Numbered from the stretch's first letter, positions 25,818 to 35,290 are shown. The stretch: DNA of 64,000 nt from an uncultured Lachnospiraceae bacterium (GCA_910587095.1 CAJUMJ010000003.1:62001-126000); one strand, 5' to 3'. Made by a program: numbers and translations. Notes: generated from the sequence alone by a model not told the origin.

Positions 25818-27167
25818 CTACTTAACCATCTCGCAAAATTTACAATATTTCTTCGCCGTTTTCAGTTCTCTTCTCATTTGCTCTTCAACATCAAATATAC
25901 CCGCATATGGCACTTTCTGATGATAAAATATATTGGCAAAATACCAAAACACTCTTCCATACATATTACTATTTGCCACTTTTAAAATCTTTTCCTGTCC
26001 ATACGCTGCACTAACGTTGCTATATGCCTTTTCCCCAAAAGATTTCAATATATCCATCTTATATTTCCCAATCCGCTCTTCTATGATAGTATAACGTCCG
26101 TCATTTATTGTTGCAACATATTGTAAATCTCTAAATTTCCATATCTTTAACACTTCATACAGAACCTCAAAAACCAAAACAGAAATATCCATCGTTTCAT
26201 TACAAACTAGAGAATGTACCATATTGGCCTTTTCCATTAGTTTTTCTTGTTCCCTTATACCAATAGTAGGAAATAGTTTTGATAAAATATTCGTTATATC
26301 CTCTTTATCGACTTCCTGCACAACCATAAATTTATCAAAATATACCTTATATTTTTCTCGATAAGATTCGTTAAGTATTCCATTATCTAAAATCACTGAA
26401 AAATCTATAAATTTCTTTAAATACTTTTCTATATCTATTGAAGATTCATCTTTTCTTACTCCAAACATTTCTTCCACGGAATGCTCTAACTGCTTTCGAT
26501 CTATTGCCATAATCACTACTACATTATCTAAACCATAAAAGATATGATGCAATCTCTCAAGCACCTTTATCGCGTACTGCGGAATACATCTGTCCAATTC
26601 ATCCACAAATAAAACGATTGTTCTTTCTTCTGCTATTTCCTGCAATTTCTTCCTAACTTTTTCAATCGTCTGGCTAAAATTGAACATCTCATCAAACTCA
26701 TTCTCTGCTTTTTGATTTATCTCCTTATTATTTTTTATGTCTTCTGCCCAACTGATTAAATTGATCCCTATCTTATTTTCTATATATAAGCCTGCTATCT
26801 TTTTAAGTTCTTCTCCAACAAACTCATATCCTGCCTTTATGATTCTCTCCGCTTCCCCATTGACTAAAACTTCATCTTCCCTAATCGAAGCCAGCATCGC
26901 TGATATAATCGCAACAGCAAGCTCTTCATAATAATCATGTTGCCAACAATTATAATGAAACACAAAATATCTATCGCTATTCGTTTCCTCAGACAGAAAC
27001 ACTTTTAATCTATCTTCAATTTTCTCAATAACAAAAGTCTTACCAACTCCCCAACCACCTTCAATGGCGAAACAGCATCCTCTTTTGATGTCTGATAACT
27101 GATTTACTATTTTAATAACATTTTCCACGAATTCCTCACGATTTAGCAAATCTAACCTTTTGTCCAT
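25818..27167 (-). CDS. KAP-family P-loop NTPase
   Basis: The product is 449 residues. Walker A is GGWGVGKT (37-44), followed by the KAP-type VFHYNCWQHDYYEEL (about 68-82), Walker B with TIVLFVDELDRC (183-194) and the sensor region VVVIMAIDRKQLEHSVEEMFG. KAP NTPases belong to the STAND-like AAA+ group and often act as switches in phage defence. Most carry inserted membrane helices; none is obvious here, so this one looks soluble. AAAGGGG precedes the ATG. It is the first gene of a three-gene coupled operon with its own promoter. Confidence 0.85.
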   Translation of the reverse strand: MDKRLDLLNREEFVENVIKIVNQLSDIKRGCCFAIEGGWGVGKTFVIEKIEDRLKVFLSEETNSDRYFVFHYNCWQHDYYEELAVAIISAMLASIREDEVLVNGEAERIIKAGYEFVGEELKKIAGLYIENKIGINLISWAEDIKNNKEINQKAENEFDEMFNFSQTIEKVRKKLQEIAEERTIVLFVDELDRCIPQYAIKVLERLHHIFYGLDNVVVIMAIDRKQLEHSVEEMFGVRKDESSIDIEKYLKKFIDFSVILDNGILNESYREKYKVYFDKFMVVQEVDKEDITNILSKLFPTIGIREQEKLMEKANMVHSLVCNETMDISVLVFEVLYEVLKIWKFRDLQYVATINDGRYTIIEERIGKYKMDILKSFGEKAYSNVSAAYGQEKILKVANSNMYGRVFWYFANIFYHQKVPYAGIFDVEEQMRRELKTAKKYCKFCEMVK

Positions 27168-27234
27168 AAGATTCCCCTTTCATCCAACTATAACCTGGAA
27201 CCATATCTAATTCCATTTTCAGATATTTGTCTCT

Positions 27235-27263
27235 ATTATATATTTGTTTTATAGTTTCTTCAA
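27235..27263 (-). promoter_or_regulatory. promoter of the KAP triad
   Basis: Leftward TTGAAG, 17 bases, TATAAT, about 70 bases before the KAP start. Confidence 0.65.
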
Positions 27264-27273
27264 TTCCCAACAC

Positions 27274-27310
27274 AAAAAGAACCCCTTCCATATGGAAAGA
27301 GTCCTTTTTG
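27274..27310 (-). terminator. terminator between the small membrane gene and the KAP triad
   Basis: Read leftward, GGACTCTTTCC and GGAAGGGGTTC form a stem around ATAT, followed by TTTTTG. Confidence 0.6.
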
Positions 27311-27393
27311 TCTTTTACTGCACGATATGTACGATTGCATCATCAACTCATACAGTCATTCTATGAAAAGAACTTTATTTGTGTTACAATTTA

Positions 27394-27717
27394 TTATAGA
27401 GACTGAAAAATTGTTACGACCACTATGTTCATATACATAATAAGTAATGCTCCAAACACTAAAACATAAAACACCCCGTTGTTCGGATATGTTAAAACTG
27501 GCATTATCCACCACAGCACAGAAATCCCTAAATAGACTACATTATCAAAAGATTCATTCACACCAGTAAAATATGAAATTATCGCAACTATGAATGGAGG
27601 GATTACACACATAATGAAAGTCAATAATGCCATCAAAAAATTGTTTCTTTTTTCTTCGGGTATATTATGGCTTTTAACCTTTTTTTCACATCTATACTTT
27701 TTTTCATGCCCAAACAT
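27394..27717 (-). CDS. small integral membrane protein
   Basis: The product is 107 residues from the ATG at 27717, which has AAAGGAG 8 bases upstream. A basic soluble N-terminus (GHEKKYRCEKKVKSH) is followed by three predicted membrane helices (MALLTFIMCVIPPFIVAII, YLGISVLWWIMPVLTY, VLVFGALLIMYMNIVVVTIF). No family recognised. Its start codon overlaps, on the opposite strand, the putative start of the HELGH protein, in a shared CATG. Confidence 0.55.
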   Translation of the reverse strand: MFGHEKKYRCEKKVKSHNIPEEKRNNFLMALLTFIMCVIPPFIVAIISYFTGVNESFDNVVYLGISVLWWIMPVLTYPNNGVFYVLVFGALLIMYMNIVVVTIFQSL

Positions 27718-28279
27718 GAACATCACTCCTTTCTCACGTTCTCAGTTGATCAGTATTATGGTCATTACTTTAGTAAGCTATCTCTTATTAGAGCCATTTC
27801 ATGAGCTGGGACATTACCATAAAGCCACAAAAATTGCATCTTCCCAAAACTATGATGTGAATTTCTGCTTAAAATGGAATTATACATCCTGCTCTGACTG
27901 GTCCATATTTAAAGAAGCTGAACAGATTGATATCCTTAAAGCTGGTTCTTTCAACAAAATTGCTTTTTGTGGTATATGTATTTTTTTTGCTCTTATTACA
28001 TGCAATTTCTTTTTATTACTATCTTTTCTGTATGTAATACTTTTTGACTATTATCAAAACTGTACCTGCCTCTTTCCCAAAAATGATTACTATTACATAC
28101 ACCACTTAGATGAATTTGTTCAAGAGCCAAAATATATGGATGCAATTAGACAGGATTTTTTCATCAGAAAAATATACCCTTATTTATTAGCTGTTGGCTT
28201 TATACTCTATATCATTATTTGTTTCATACTTTTATCCTTATCAATAAAGAATAAATTAACATTTTCACTAATAGTTTAA
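27716..28279 (+). CDS. membrane protein with HELGH metalloprotease-like motif
   Basis: The product is 187 residues from ATG 27716; no good ribosome site precedes it, and the frame is open to 27590, where an ATG at 27614 has a distant GGAGGG. A first membrane helix runs into EPFHELGHYHKA, an HExxH-type zinc site as in site-2/M50-like membrane peptidases, and a later DYYYIHHLDEF and two C-terminal membrane helices follow. If real, it is a small membrane metalloprotease or an inactive relative. It overlaps the start of the leftward membrane gene, so the N-terminus is uncertain. Confidence 0.5.
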   Translation: MNITPFSRSQLISIMVITLVSYLLLEPFHELGHYHKATKIASSQNYDVNFCLKWNYTSCSDWSIFKEAEQIDILKAGSFNKIAFCGICIFFALITCNFFLLLSFLYVILFDYYQNCTCLFPKNDYYYIHHLDEFVQEPKYMDAIRQDFFIRKIYPYLLAVGFILYIIICFILLSLSIKNKLTFSLIV

Positions 28280-28289
28280 ATTTCTAAAA

Positions 28290-28326
28290 GAATCTCCCTC
28301 TATGTTGAAGGAGATTCAGTTTTTAT
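28290..28326. terminator. bidirectional terminator
   Basis: GAATCTCC (28290-28297) pairs with GGAGATTC (28310-28317), followed by TTTTTA on the right and A-rich sequence on the left. It lies between convergent genes. Confidence 0.75.
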
Positions 28327-28327
28327 T

Positions 28328-31300
28328 TTACTGCACAATATGTACAATACTGTCATCCGCGCCTGTTGTCTTGATCGTATAACCAAGTTCTATCGCATCG
28401 CCAATATATCTGTCCTGAATTGTATCAGGGTAGTCAAACGGTGTCGCTGCCACAATGGGAGTCCAGATCGTAATGCTGTGTTCTCCCTGTGATGCAACAT
28501 CGTAAGTGCCTTCTACAATGCCAGGTGTCCTCTTATCGGGAGCCAGTTGGTTCGTATAGAACTTCATCTTCTGCAGGTTGCTGGAAATACCATTTTCATG
28601 ACTTACACACATCGTATAAGTGACTGTTGTTACAGAATAATCAGCACTATATTTAATATCCCTCTCAAATACAACAGGAGTATCATAGATTCCTGAATAA
28701 CTGTAAACGGTATCAGGATTGTCACTCATAAATACATACAAGTCATTGAATACGTTTGCTCCCGTTACAAGGTTTACTGCTAATCTATCAAGGATACTAT
28801 AACTACTGATATATGCTCTAGCAGAACTTGTATAGAACGGAGCTGTCCTTCCATCTTTACCTGTCAAAGCGCTGATATTCGCATACTGTCTGCTGTTTGC
28901 AGGAACATCATTGTACCGTTTCTGTACCCTGTTAGATGTACCAAGAATATCATTCTGCCCGTCATCTGATCCAAAGTATCTCGCAAGATACTGAGTCAGG
29001 AAGCTGTTTTCATACTTCAATGTTACACGAAGTTCAAAGCCCTGTCCCGCAGATACAATGGCGAACTTATTCTGGTTCACCATATCGATCCATGCATCCG
29101 TCAGATTGCCGTATACATCTTTATCCTCTATGTAATCTGCCCCCTGTGCTTCCAGTTCCTTCTTATACTTGGAAGTATAATTACTCTTAAAGAGTACCTG
29201 ACTGATGTAGTAACTTTCTGTCTGCGTTTTGCCTGCATTTCTAAACTGTCCTACCGCAGATTGTATGGACTTTCCATTATAACTGTAATTGGTCTTTGAA
29301 TACTTGAAGAACATAATGGATTTTCTCCTGCTAGGGAATGTCATTTTGTTGTTCCTGTTGCTTGGATTATATTCAAAATCATACTGTGTATACGTCTTTG
29401 TGTGGCTGTCCACAATCGTCTTTGTTTCACCGTTACTTAACTTGGTCACAAATGAAGTCGTAGGACTCATATGGTGCAGCACATTGTCGTCCTGATTATA
29501 TTGGTCAGGCACATTATTGGAATTACTGATGTTCTGTGGCCTCATCTCTTCCACATTAGGATTCATAGCAGGATAGATGTCGGAAACATAGGACTGTTCA
29601 TTAGGCGGATAATATCCATCTTTTGCTGAAACACTGACTGTCCTACCTATATCAGAACCAGATACCGCTGCTCCTGTATAATGATCCTCATAGATCAGCC
29701 TGTCATGGTTAGGGTATATCTTCATTGCCATTGTTTCCTTAGGCAGCGCCGTCATCGTAGCAAGCACAGTGGGGATCTCCCTCTGGATATAAGTCCTTCC
29801 TGTCTTGATATGATCAACAACCACTGTATTTCCATAAGAGGCACCTGTCTGCGATGCTCCCGTGGAGCCCCATGAGATCATGGTATTCACATCAAACTCA
29901 TTGACATCGGAAGTGGTGTCATATGGAGTTGTATTCTCATCATTCTCTGTCTGTCCATCATGTGATCTCTGCTTGTTCTCATAAATAGTCGCTTTCGGGT
30001 TTACCACATCTACCGTATAATACAGGTTGTAGTTCAGATCATGGTTATCCCTGTCCCTATTTTGATAGATATGCTCCGTGATACCTGCTCCTGTATTTTG
30101 TACGAAATTAGAGACTTTAATATCCACATCTGACTGCCATACCTTATTCTTTACCGCAAATGTCCTATACTCGTTATTCTGTGTATAAACAGTATGCGCT
30201 GGAATAGGGGTATTGGATTGAGGTCCGCCAGGTCCCGTATACTCTGAACTAAAATATCCGACTCCTCCAACGTTATTGTGTTCCTCAAAACTATAGAACC
30301 AATTTGTATACTGAGTTGCAGTCATCTTATCTTTGGCGTAATTATAGGCTTCATCAAAATAATTCTTTGTGAAATTGTCGTTCTCACCCACATTGATATA
30401 AGCTGTTCCATAGACCAATGCGGAAGTGAAAACCTCTGGCTCTGTATCAAACTCCCATACGACAAGCATATCATTGTGGGAAGGCTTGGATACCGTAAAG
30501 TCAGTCTTTAACGGAGAACCATTATTTGATGTGATACTTCCCGCATCTTTATTGTCATAGTTATCATCAAATTGGTCTGTAACAAGTGCATCCAGATAAA
30601 CTTGGTCATTCCACGAATCTTCACTGTCCCATGTATAGGCACCATTCAACGTGTAAGCTGTCTCAGGTGTCGCATACATTCCCCTGATCGTAATGTCAGT
30701 CAAATCCTGTACCAGCTTCGCATGTGGCACATTGATGGAACTCTTGGAGAATCTGTCTCCTGAAAGCCCTGTACGAAGCTCATAGATTGGTGTTGTATTC
30801 TCTGGTGCCTGCATCCTTGCCAGATAATTATACTGATAATAAGGTTTATTCTGTAAGGAGAATTCAATCCTGAATCCCTTGGATGCACCTTTATAAGAAT
30901 AGATATACTTCAAATGGTACTTCTCACCAACCCTCAAATGGTCTGCATGTTTGATCACCTTTCCATTAGGAGCAGTATAAGTCAAGTTATTCCATTCATC
31001 GTGGTCTGCAATAAGCAGGATTTCCGTATCTGTTTCTGCGGGGAATTCGTGCGGAACTGTTTCCACTTTGATATAACAGATTTCAGGATCGATCAGTTTC
31101 TGTCCCCTTGCATAAACACCAGCCACATCCTGCCAGTCGATATATTTTCCCGTAATATCCTGTGTACCTGTATTATAGTGCCATTTCCCACAACACCAAA
31201 CCACTTCGCAGTTGCTAGAAGGCTGTCCATTCCAATATTGATTTCCACCCTTGTTTTTATAATACGGACATACAGTTTTGTGTTTGCATGATTCTGTATG

Positions 31301-32824
31301 AGAATGTGTTGTATTATGTGTTCCATGATTTTTAGTACAAGTTTCACCTTCTGCAAGAGTGCAGTCACATTCATTAGCTACTGGACCTGAGTTTATTTCT
31401 CCTTTGCAATTTGTATATGCTTCAAGTGCCGTATCGCTACAAAACCAGTTACAAGCTGGAGAATAATCATGGCTATGATTATAAATTGAGCCACTGGTCT
31501 GTTTCCTTCCACTGCCTGCTTCTTCATAATAATTTGCAGGATATTCGCTATTATAATCTGGTGTAAGATAAGTATATGTGAATGTTACTTCTTCGCCCTC
31601 TAAGTCCCATCTATAAAAATCTGGCAGTTTAAAGACACCATCCGCAGGTTCCAATCCACTTTTTGACGGAGCACTGGTCGCATTAACTGCTCCTGATGCA
31701 CTGATTGTCAGTGTCCCATCTCCATTATTTGTTACTGTACAGCCAGGTACACTGAACTCAAAATAATCCAATACTCCATTATGGTCAGAAACAGTCGCCG
31801 TATAAAGACGCTGTTCTTCATCCCAATAAAGTTTGATAGGTTCACATCTTTCAGGTTTCTTTTGTGAAAAACTTGGGACTGTTCTCATATTGGTTGTTTT
31901 CCACACCACTTGGCGGTAAAGTTTCATTGCTTCATACTGACCACCGATAGTGGTTTTAATATATCCATCACAGCTTCCTGAATAACTACTTGAACCACTA
32001 ACTCCGTATACTCCAGTAGAATCTTTGTAGACAACAATTAATCTATCACCTGTCCCACCTATAGTTGTAACAAATCCAAATTCAATTCCCCAATCAAAAG
32101 CCTGTTTTGCCTGATACTTTGCTTTTTCGCTATATCCTGCTGCATCAGGATCTTCCCAACAATAGTAATTAGTAATTGCCTGAGCATAAACTTGTGGCAT
32201 ACTAAATCCTGCCTCGGCATAACTTATCTGTTTCATTGTCGTTGAAAATACGTCAACACATCCCTCGTGTCCTGTCAGTAAGTTTGCTAAAACAACCTCT
32301 AAGTAAAACTTTCTAACGTTGCCTCCACCATATCTGTTATGATAAGGATCGTCTTCATCATCATCTTTATCCTCGTCAAAAGCCTCCTGCCAAGCATTTG
32401 ATGTAGGTGCCCCTGCTGTACTTGTTTGAGTCGCATCAGTGTGATCTCCATTAATGGTCCACCCACCCCAGCCGCGAAATAGCTGTAGTTCCGTACCACC
32501 TTCTACGTTGTATAACAGATAACGCATACAGCCTGCAATAGTTCCTGCATAATCTCCACGTGAAGCACTGCCTTCAATATATACCATCTGTAATTCAGAA
32601 ACAGAACTTCTAAATGGATATCCTCGTTGGATACAATACACGGGCTTACCATTGATATATGCCATCATTCCCCTATGATCATCAAATCCAATAACACCAA
32701 GAGATATGCTCTCCGCTCTCGCTGTTATTGGCTTATTTACAAAACATAGCGCCATTAGCATAAGCAAGAGAATTTTTATGTATATAAATTTTCTTCCAAT
32801 TTTTTTCTCTTTCATAATTTTCAT
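28328..32824 (-). CDS. very large secreted protein of the island
   Basis: The product is 1498 residues. A basic N-terminus and hydrophobic helix (YIKILLLMLMALCFVNKPIT) form a signal peptide. Residues 45-270 include VYCIQRGYPFRS and a Tyr/Trp-rich region that loosely recalls thioester-type surface domains. Around residues 470-570 lies a Cys/His-rich block (CNWFCSD, ECDCTLAEGETC, CKHKTVCPYY, VVWCCGKWHY) that could bind metal or form disulfides. The rest is beta-rich with many Asn and Tyr. There is no LPXTG motif or terminal membrane helix. Large secreted proteins of this kind are frequent on clostridial integrative elements; adhesion or mating-pair contact is a guess. The leader has an unusual hairpin (next entry). 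Confidence 0.7.
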   Translation of the reverse strand: MKIMKEKKIGRKFIYIKILLLMLMALCFVNKPITARAESISLGVIGFDDHRGMMAYINGKPVYCIQRGYPFRSSVSELQMVYIEGSASRGDYAGTIAGCMRYLLYNVEGGTELQLFRGWGGWTINGDHTDATQTSTAGAPTSNAWQEAFDEDKDDDEDDPYHNRYGGGNVRKFYLEVVLANLLTGHEGCVDVFSTTMKQISYAEAGFSMPQVYAQAITNYYCWEDPDAAGYSEKAKYQAKQAFDWGIEFGFVTTIGGTGDRLIVVYKDSTGVYGVSGSSSYSGSCDGYIKTTIGGQYEAMKLYRQVVWKTTNMRTVPSFSQKKPERCEPIKLYWDEEQRLYTATVSDHNGVLDYFEFSVPGCTVTNNGDGTLTISASGAVNATSAPSKSGLEPADGVFKLPDFYRWDLEGEEVTFTYTYLTPDYNSEYPANYYEEAGSGRKQTSGSIYNHSHDYSPACNWFCSDTALEAYTNCKGEINSGPVANECDCTLAEGETCTKNHGTHNTTHSHTESCKHKTVCPYYKNKGGNQYWNGQPSSNCEVVWCCGKWHYNTGTQDITGKYIDWQDVAGVYARGQKLIDPEICYIKVETVPHEFPAETDTEILLIADHDEWNNLTYTAPNGKVIKHADHLRVGEKYHLKYIYSYKGASKGFRIEFSLQNKPYYQYNYLARMQAPENTTPIYELRTGLSGDRFSKSSINVPHAKLVQDLTDITIRGMYATPETAYTLNGAYTWDSEDSWNDQVYLDALVTDQFDDNYDNKDAGSITSNNGSPLKTDFTVSKPSHNDMLVVWEFDTEPEVFTSALVYGTAYINVGENDNFTKNYFDEAYNYAKDKMTATQYTNWFYSFEEHNNVGGVGYFSSEYTGPGGPQSNTPIPAHTVYTQNNEYRTFAVKNKVWQSDVDIKVSNFVQNTGAGITEHIYQNRDRDNHDLNYNLYYTVDVVNPKATIYENKQRSHDGQTENDENTTPYDTTSDVNEFDVNTMISWGSTGASQTGASYGNTVVVDHIKTGRTYIQREIPTVLATMTALPKETMAMKIYPNHDRLIYEDHYTGAAVSGSDIGRTVSVSAKDGYYPPNEQSYVSDIYPAMNPNVEEMRPQNISNSNNVPDQYNQDDNVLHHMSPTTSFVTKLSNGETKTIVDSHTKTYTQYDFEYNPSNRNNKMTFPSRRKSIMFFKYSKTNYSYNGKSIQSAVGQFRNAGKTQTESYYISQVLFKSNYTSKYKKELEAQGADYIEDKDVYGNLTDAWIDMVNQNKFAIVSAGQGFELRVTLKYENSFLTQYLARYFGSDDGQNDILGTSNRVQKRYNDVPANSRQYANISALTGKDGRTAPFYTSSARAYISSYSILDRLAVNLVTGANVFNDLYVFMSDNPDTVYSYSGIYDTPVVFERDIKYSADYSVTTVTYTMCVSHENGISSNLQKMKFYTNQLAPDKRTPGIVEGTYDVASQGEHSITIWTPIVAATPFDYPDTIQDRYIGDAIELGYTIKTTGADDSIVHIVQ

Positions 32825-32866
32825 AAAAAACTACGTCTTACATAGTTTTTCTTTTCGTCTCCTCCT
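32825..32866 (-). promoter_or_regulatory. Shine-Dalgarno site separated from the start codon by a hairpin
   Basis: The AGGAGG (32866-32861) lies 36 bases before the ATG at 32824, too far for direct use. Between them AAAAACTA (32850-32843 in mRNA sense) can pair with TAGTTTTT (32833-32826). Folding removes about 25 bases and leaves an effective spacing near 11. A short ATG-TAA lies inside the loop region. This could be a structure-dependent or attenuated translation start. Confidence 0.5.
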
Positions 32867-33231
32867 TTCATCGTTTTTGAAGTTTTCTTTTTTATTATAG
32901 ATAAACGGCGTATTTGTTATTATGAATTTGGGGAGAACGATACAGATGACATCATATACATGACTTATACGTTAACATATGGTATGATATCAATATGCTT
33001 TTTAAGCATTTAAGGAACAGAAGAACATAAATTAAGTCTTTGCTTGTTTCATCCTCTACAAAGCCTAAAAATCAATGAGTTTAATGCTATTGCGGAATCA
33101 ACAACCTCGCTGCAAACTAATAAGGTATGCGATGCGAAGCTAACCAAATCAAAAACATAATATTTGTTATACTAGTTCTCTAATTTTAAATTTACCCTAC
33201 GGTCTTTGCATATAATTTAAGGAGATAAAAA
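32867..33231. other. intergenic region between divergent genes
   Basis: About 365 AT-rich bases. It must hold the promoters of the large secreted protein (leftward) and of the membrane pair (rightward). TATAAT at 33211-33216 is too close to the 33232 GTG to leave room for its ribosome site; a TATACT at about 33166 is an alternative. No other gene or repeat is seen. Confidence 0.4.
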
Positions 33232-33636
33232 GTGAAAAAGAACATACATGAGATAATCAATAATAAAGAATTTGTAACAGCAATCCGTGTGCCTCTATTT
33301 TTTTCTGTACTTATTAGTCTTATGGATATTTCTATACAGGGTGAAAATATATTGTGGGACATTGATTGGATTGGATTTATAAAAACATTTGGATTATGCA
33401 TCTATAGCACCGTATTCCCAAATATTTGTATAGAATTATTTTCCAAAAATTTTTCTAAAGAAAAATTTATAAATTATTTATTCTTACTTATTTTTGCCTT
33501 AATATGCTTAATATTTCTAATGCTTACATTAGTACTAAAGAAAAACTGTTTAATTGTTATCTCAAGTTTAGCAAGTATACCGCTTTTATTATTTAGTTCT
33601 TACTGCTTTTATCCTAGAAAGGATAACCATGAATAA
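33232..33636 (+). CDS. small membrane protein, first of a coupled pair
   Basis: The product is 134 residues, starting at GTG behind AAGGAGAT. About four membrane helices are predicted (PLFFSVLISLMDISI, IKTFGLCIYSTVFPNICIE, YLFLLIFALICLIFLMLTLV, LIVISSLASIPLLLF). Highly AT-rich. It overlaps the next gene by 8 bases, so both are translated together. No recognised family. Confidence 0.6.
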   Translation: MKKNIHEIINNKEFVTAIRVPLFFSVLISLMDISIQGENILWDIDWIGFIKTFGLCIYSTVFPNICIELFSKNFSKEKFINYLFLLIFALICLIFLMLTLVLKKNCLIVISSLASIPLLLFSSYCFYPRKDNHE

Positions 33637-34132
33637 TCATATTAATAATCTACTAACAAACAAAAGCAAACTCTATAGTTTTGTATGCAGGCTCTCCAAT
33701 GCATATTGTAGTGCTTGTATTCTTGGCTTCTTTTGTTGTATTATCGCATTTTTTAAACTTATGCCATTTAAAATGCATCATAATATATCTTTCATTATTC
33801 TAGAATTCCTAGTACTTTCTTTCAATTTACCAGAATGGCTTGTAACAAAACATATTTTAGGGAAAAACTTGGAGCAATTGATTATTAACATAAACCTTAT
33901 CTATAAAGTAAGTTTTGTAATATCATCTCCCGTTGTTATATTAAGCATATTCCTGATTGGATCAAGTTCCATTATAATGATTTATGGCTTATATTTTGCA
34001 GACTATAACGCCAAAATCATTGGGATACTACTGTGTTATTATACGCTATTATGCTCATCGTTTTTTAATTTCCTTTTTATAATGACTATAAATGCATTAT
34101 TTAATAAAGAAGAAATGAATTCAACTAATTAG
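33629..34132 (+). CDS. small membrane protein, second of a coupled pair
   Basis: The product is 167 residues with four predicted membrane helices (for example ACILGFFCCIIAFFKLM and VILSIFLIGSSSIIMIYGLYF). GAAAGGATA precedes the ATG inside the end of the previous gene. The pair looks like a two-component membrane system such as an immunity or transport unit, but no motif supports a specific function. Confidence 0.6.
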   Translation: MNNHINNLLTNKSKLYSFVCRLSNAYCSACILGFFCCIIAFFKLMPFKMHHNISFIILEFLVLSFNLPEWLVTKHILGKNLEQLIININLIYKVSFVISSPVVILSIFLIGSSSIIMIYGLYFADYNAKIIGILLCYYTLLCSSFFNFLFIMTINALFNKEEMNSTN

Positions 34133-34195
34133 AATGCACTCCAAATTTTATAATTGGTTATTAGTTTCAAAAAACTTAGTAAAATATAAAATTCT

Positions 34196-34228
34196 TAAAA
34201 AGACCTCAGATTTCTCCGAGGTCATTTT
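34196..34228. terminator. bidirectional terminator
   Basis: GACCTC (34202-34207) pairs with GAGGTC (34218-34223), flanked by A and T runs. A nearly identical hairpin occurs at 43381-43410. Confidence 0.7.
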
Positions 34229-34238
34229 ACTCTTTCTT

Positions 34239-35141
34239 TTAATCATGCCATTCCGTAATATAAACAGCATTTTCATCTGAATCTGTCACTTCCAAATAAT
34301 ATTCCGTGCAGGGATTTCCTGTGGTATCACCCATTGCAAAGGATTCCAGATTTGTAGCCGCACACCATTCAGGCTGACCTTTTTCAAGATAAATCCAGCC
34401 TGTTCCCCAACTTGTTACCCCTTTTAAAGCAGGATTCCATGTCATGCCGCCTGCCTCAACTAAAGAGCGGTAGACCGCTATCGCCTCTTCGGGAGTGTAC
34501 TTATTACTTTCTACAGGAGCAGGTGCTTCTTCCTCAGGCGTCTCTTCTACAGGTACTTTTGCCTCAGGCTCATCTACAGTAGACTTTTCACTGATAACCT
34601 CTGAAATTTCTGCCACTTCTGAAATTTCTTCATTCTTGCCACCTTTATCCTTTAAAACAGCTACTCTGTCAAAATCTTCTGTTTTAACCAAAAATGCAGA
34701 CTGAGCAAATGGAACAAAAATCCAATCTCCAATCTTTCCTACAGAATGAACCTCTATATCAGGTTTTGTATATCCTGCATAGGTAAAAAAATAGGAATAG
34801 ATATCTATACTCTCCGTAAACACAAATGGACCACTTATCGTCTCCTGTTTACTCAAATCTATCTCTGATCCATCGCCAGTATCAATTTGTTTCACTACAA
34901 AGATATCTCTCTGCTCTGTATATTCCGCCTCTCCTTTTACATCTGAAACAGTCTCTTCTTTGGATTTCTCTTCTGATTCTCTATTTCCAGAAGCAACAGG
35001 TTCCTCAGCAGCCTCTTCCAAAGCATCTTTTTGAACTACTTCCGTACTTGCCGTTTCTGTTTCTTTGCCATTGTTTCCGCAAGCTGCAAGAGAAGCAACA
35101 AGCCCTATCATTATAAATATTGATAATATTTTCTTCTTCAT
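34239..35141 (-). CDS. lipoprotein of unknown function, paralogue 1
   Basis: The product is 300 residues from the ATG at 35141, behind AAAGGAGAG. The signal peptide ends in the lipobox VASLAACGN, so the protein is lipid-anchored outside the membrane. A Glu/Ser/Thr-rich linker follows, then a folded part with GYTKPDIEVHSVGKIGDW that is shared with the next gene, a second acidic linker, and a C-terminal domain of about 80 residues with four Trp residues (GGMTWNPALKGVTSWGTGW). The C-terminal domain is missing from the paralogue. Role unknown. Confidence 0.7.
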   Translation of the reverse strand: MKKKILSIFIMIGLVASLAACGNNGKETETASTEVVQKDALEEAAEEPVASGNRESEEKSKEETVSDVKGEAEYTEQRDIFVVKQIDTGDGSEIDLSKQETISGPFVFTESIDIYSYFFTYAGYTKPDIEVHSVGKIGDWIFVPFAQSAFLVKTEDFDRVAVLKDKGGKNEEISEVAEISEVISEKSTVDEPEAKVPVEETPEEEAPAPVESNKYTPEEAIAVYRSLVEAGGMTWNPALKGVTSWGTGWIYLEKGQPEWCAATNLESFAMGDTTGNPCTEYYLEVTDSDENAVYITEWHD

Positions 35142-35235
35142 AATCAATCTCTCCTTTCAACAATCTGTAAAATCAAAACCTATGATTATTAACATTTCAT
35201 TATAAGCAAAACATCCCTGTATATTCCTTTTAAAT

Positions 35236-35270
35236 GATAAAAGCAGCCTGCATAACAGGTTGCCTTTATC
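35236..35270 (-). terminator. terminator of lipoprotein 2
   Basis: GATAAAAGCAGCCTG pairs imperfectly with CAGGTTGCCTTTATC around CATAA, just beyond the 35291 stop. Confidence 0.6.
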
Positions 35271-35290
35271 ATTCAGTTTTCTAAAAATGG

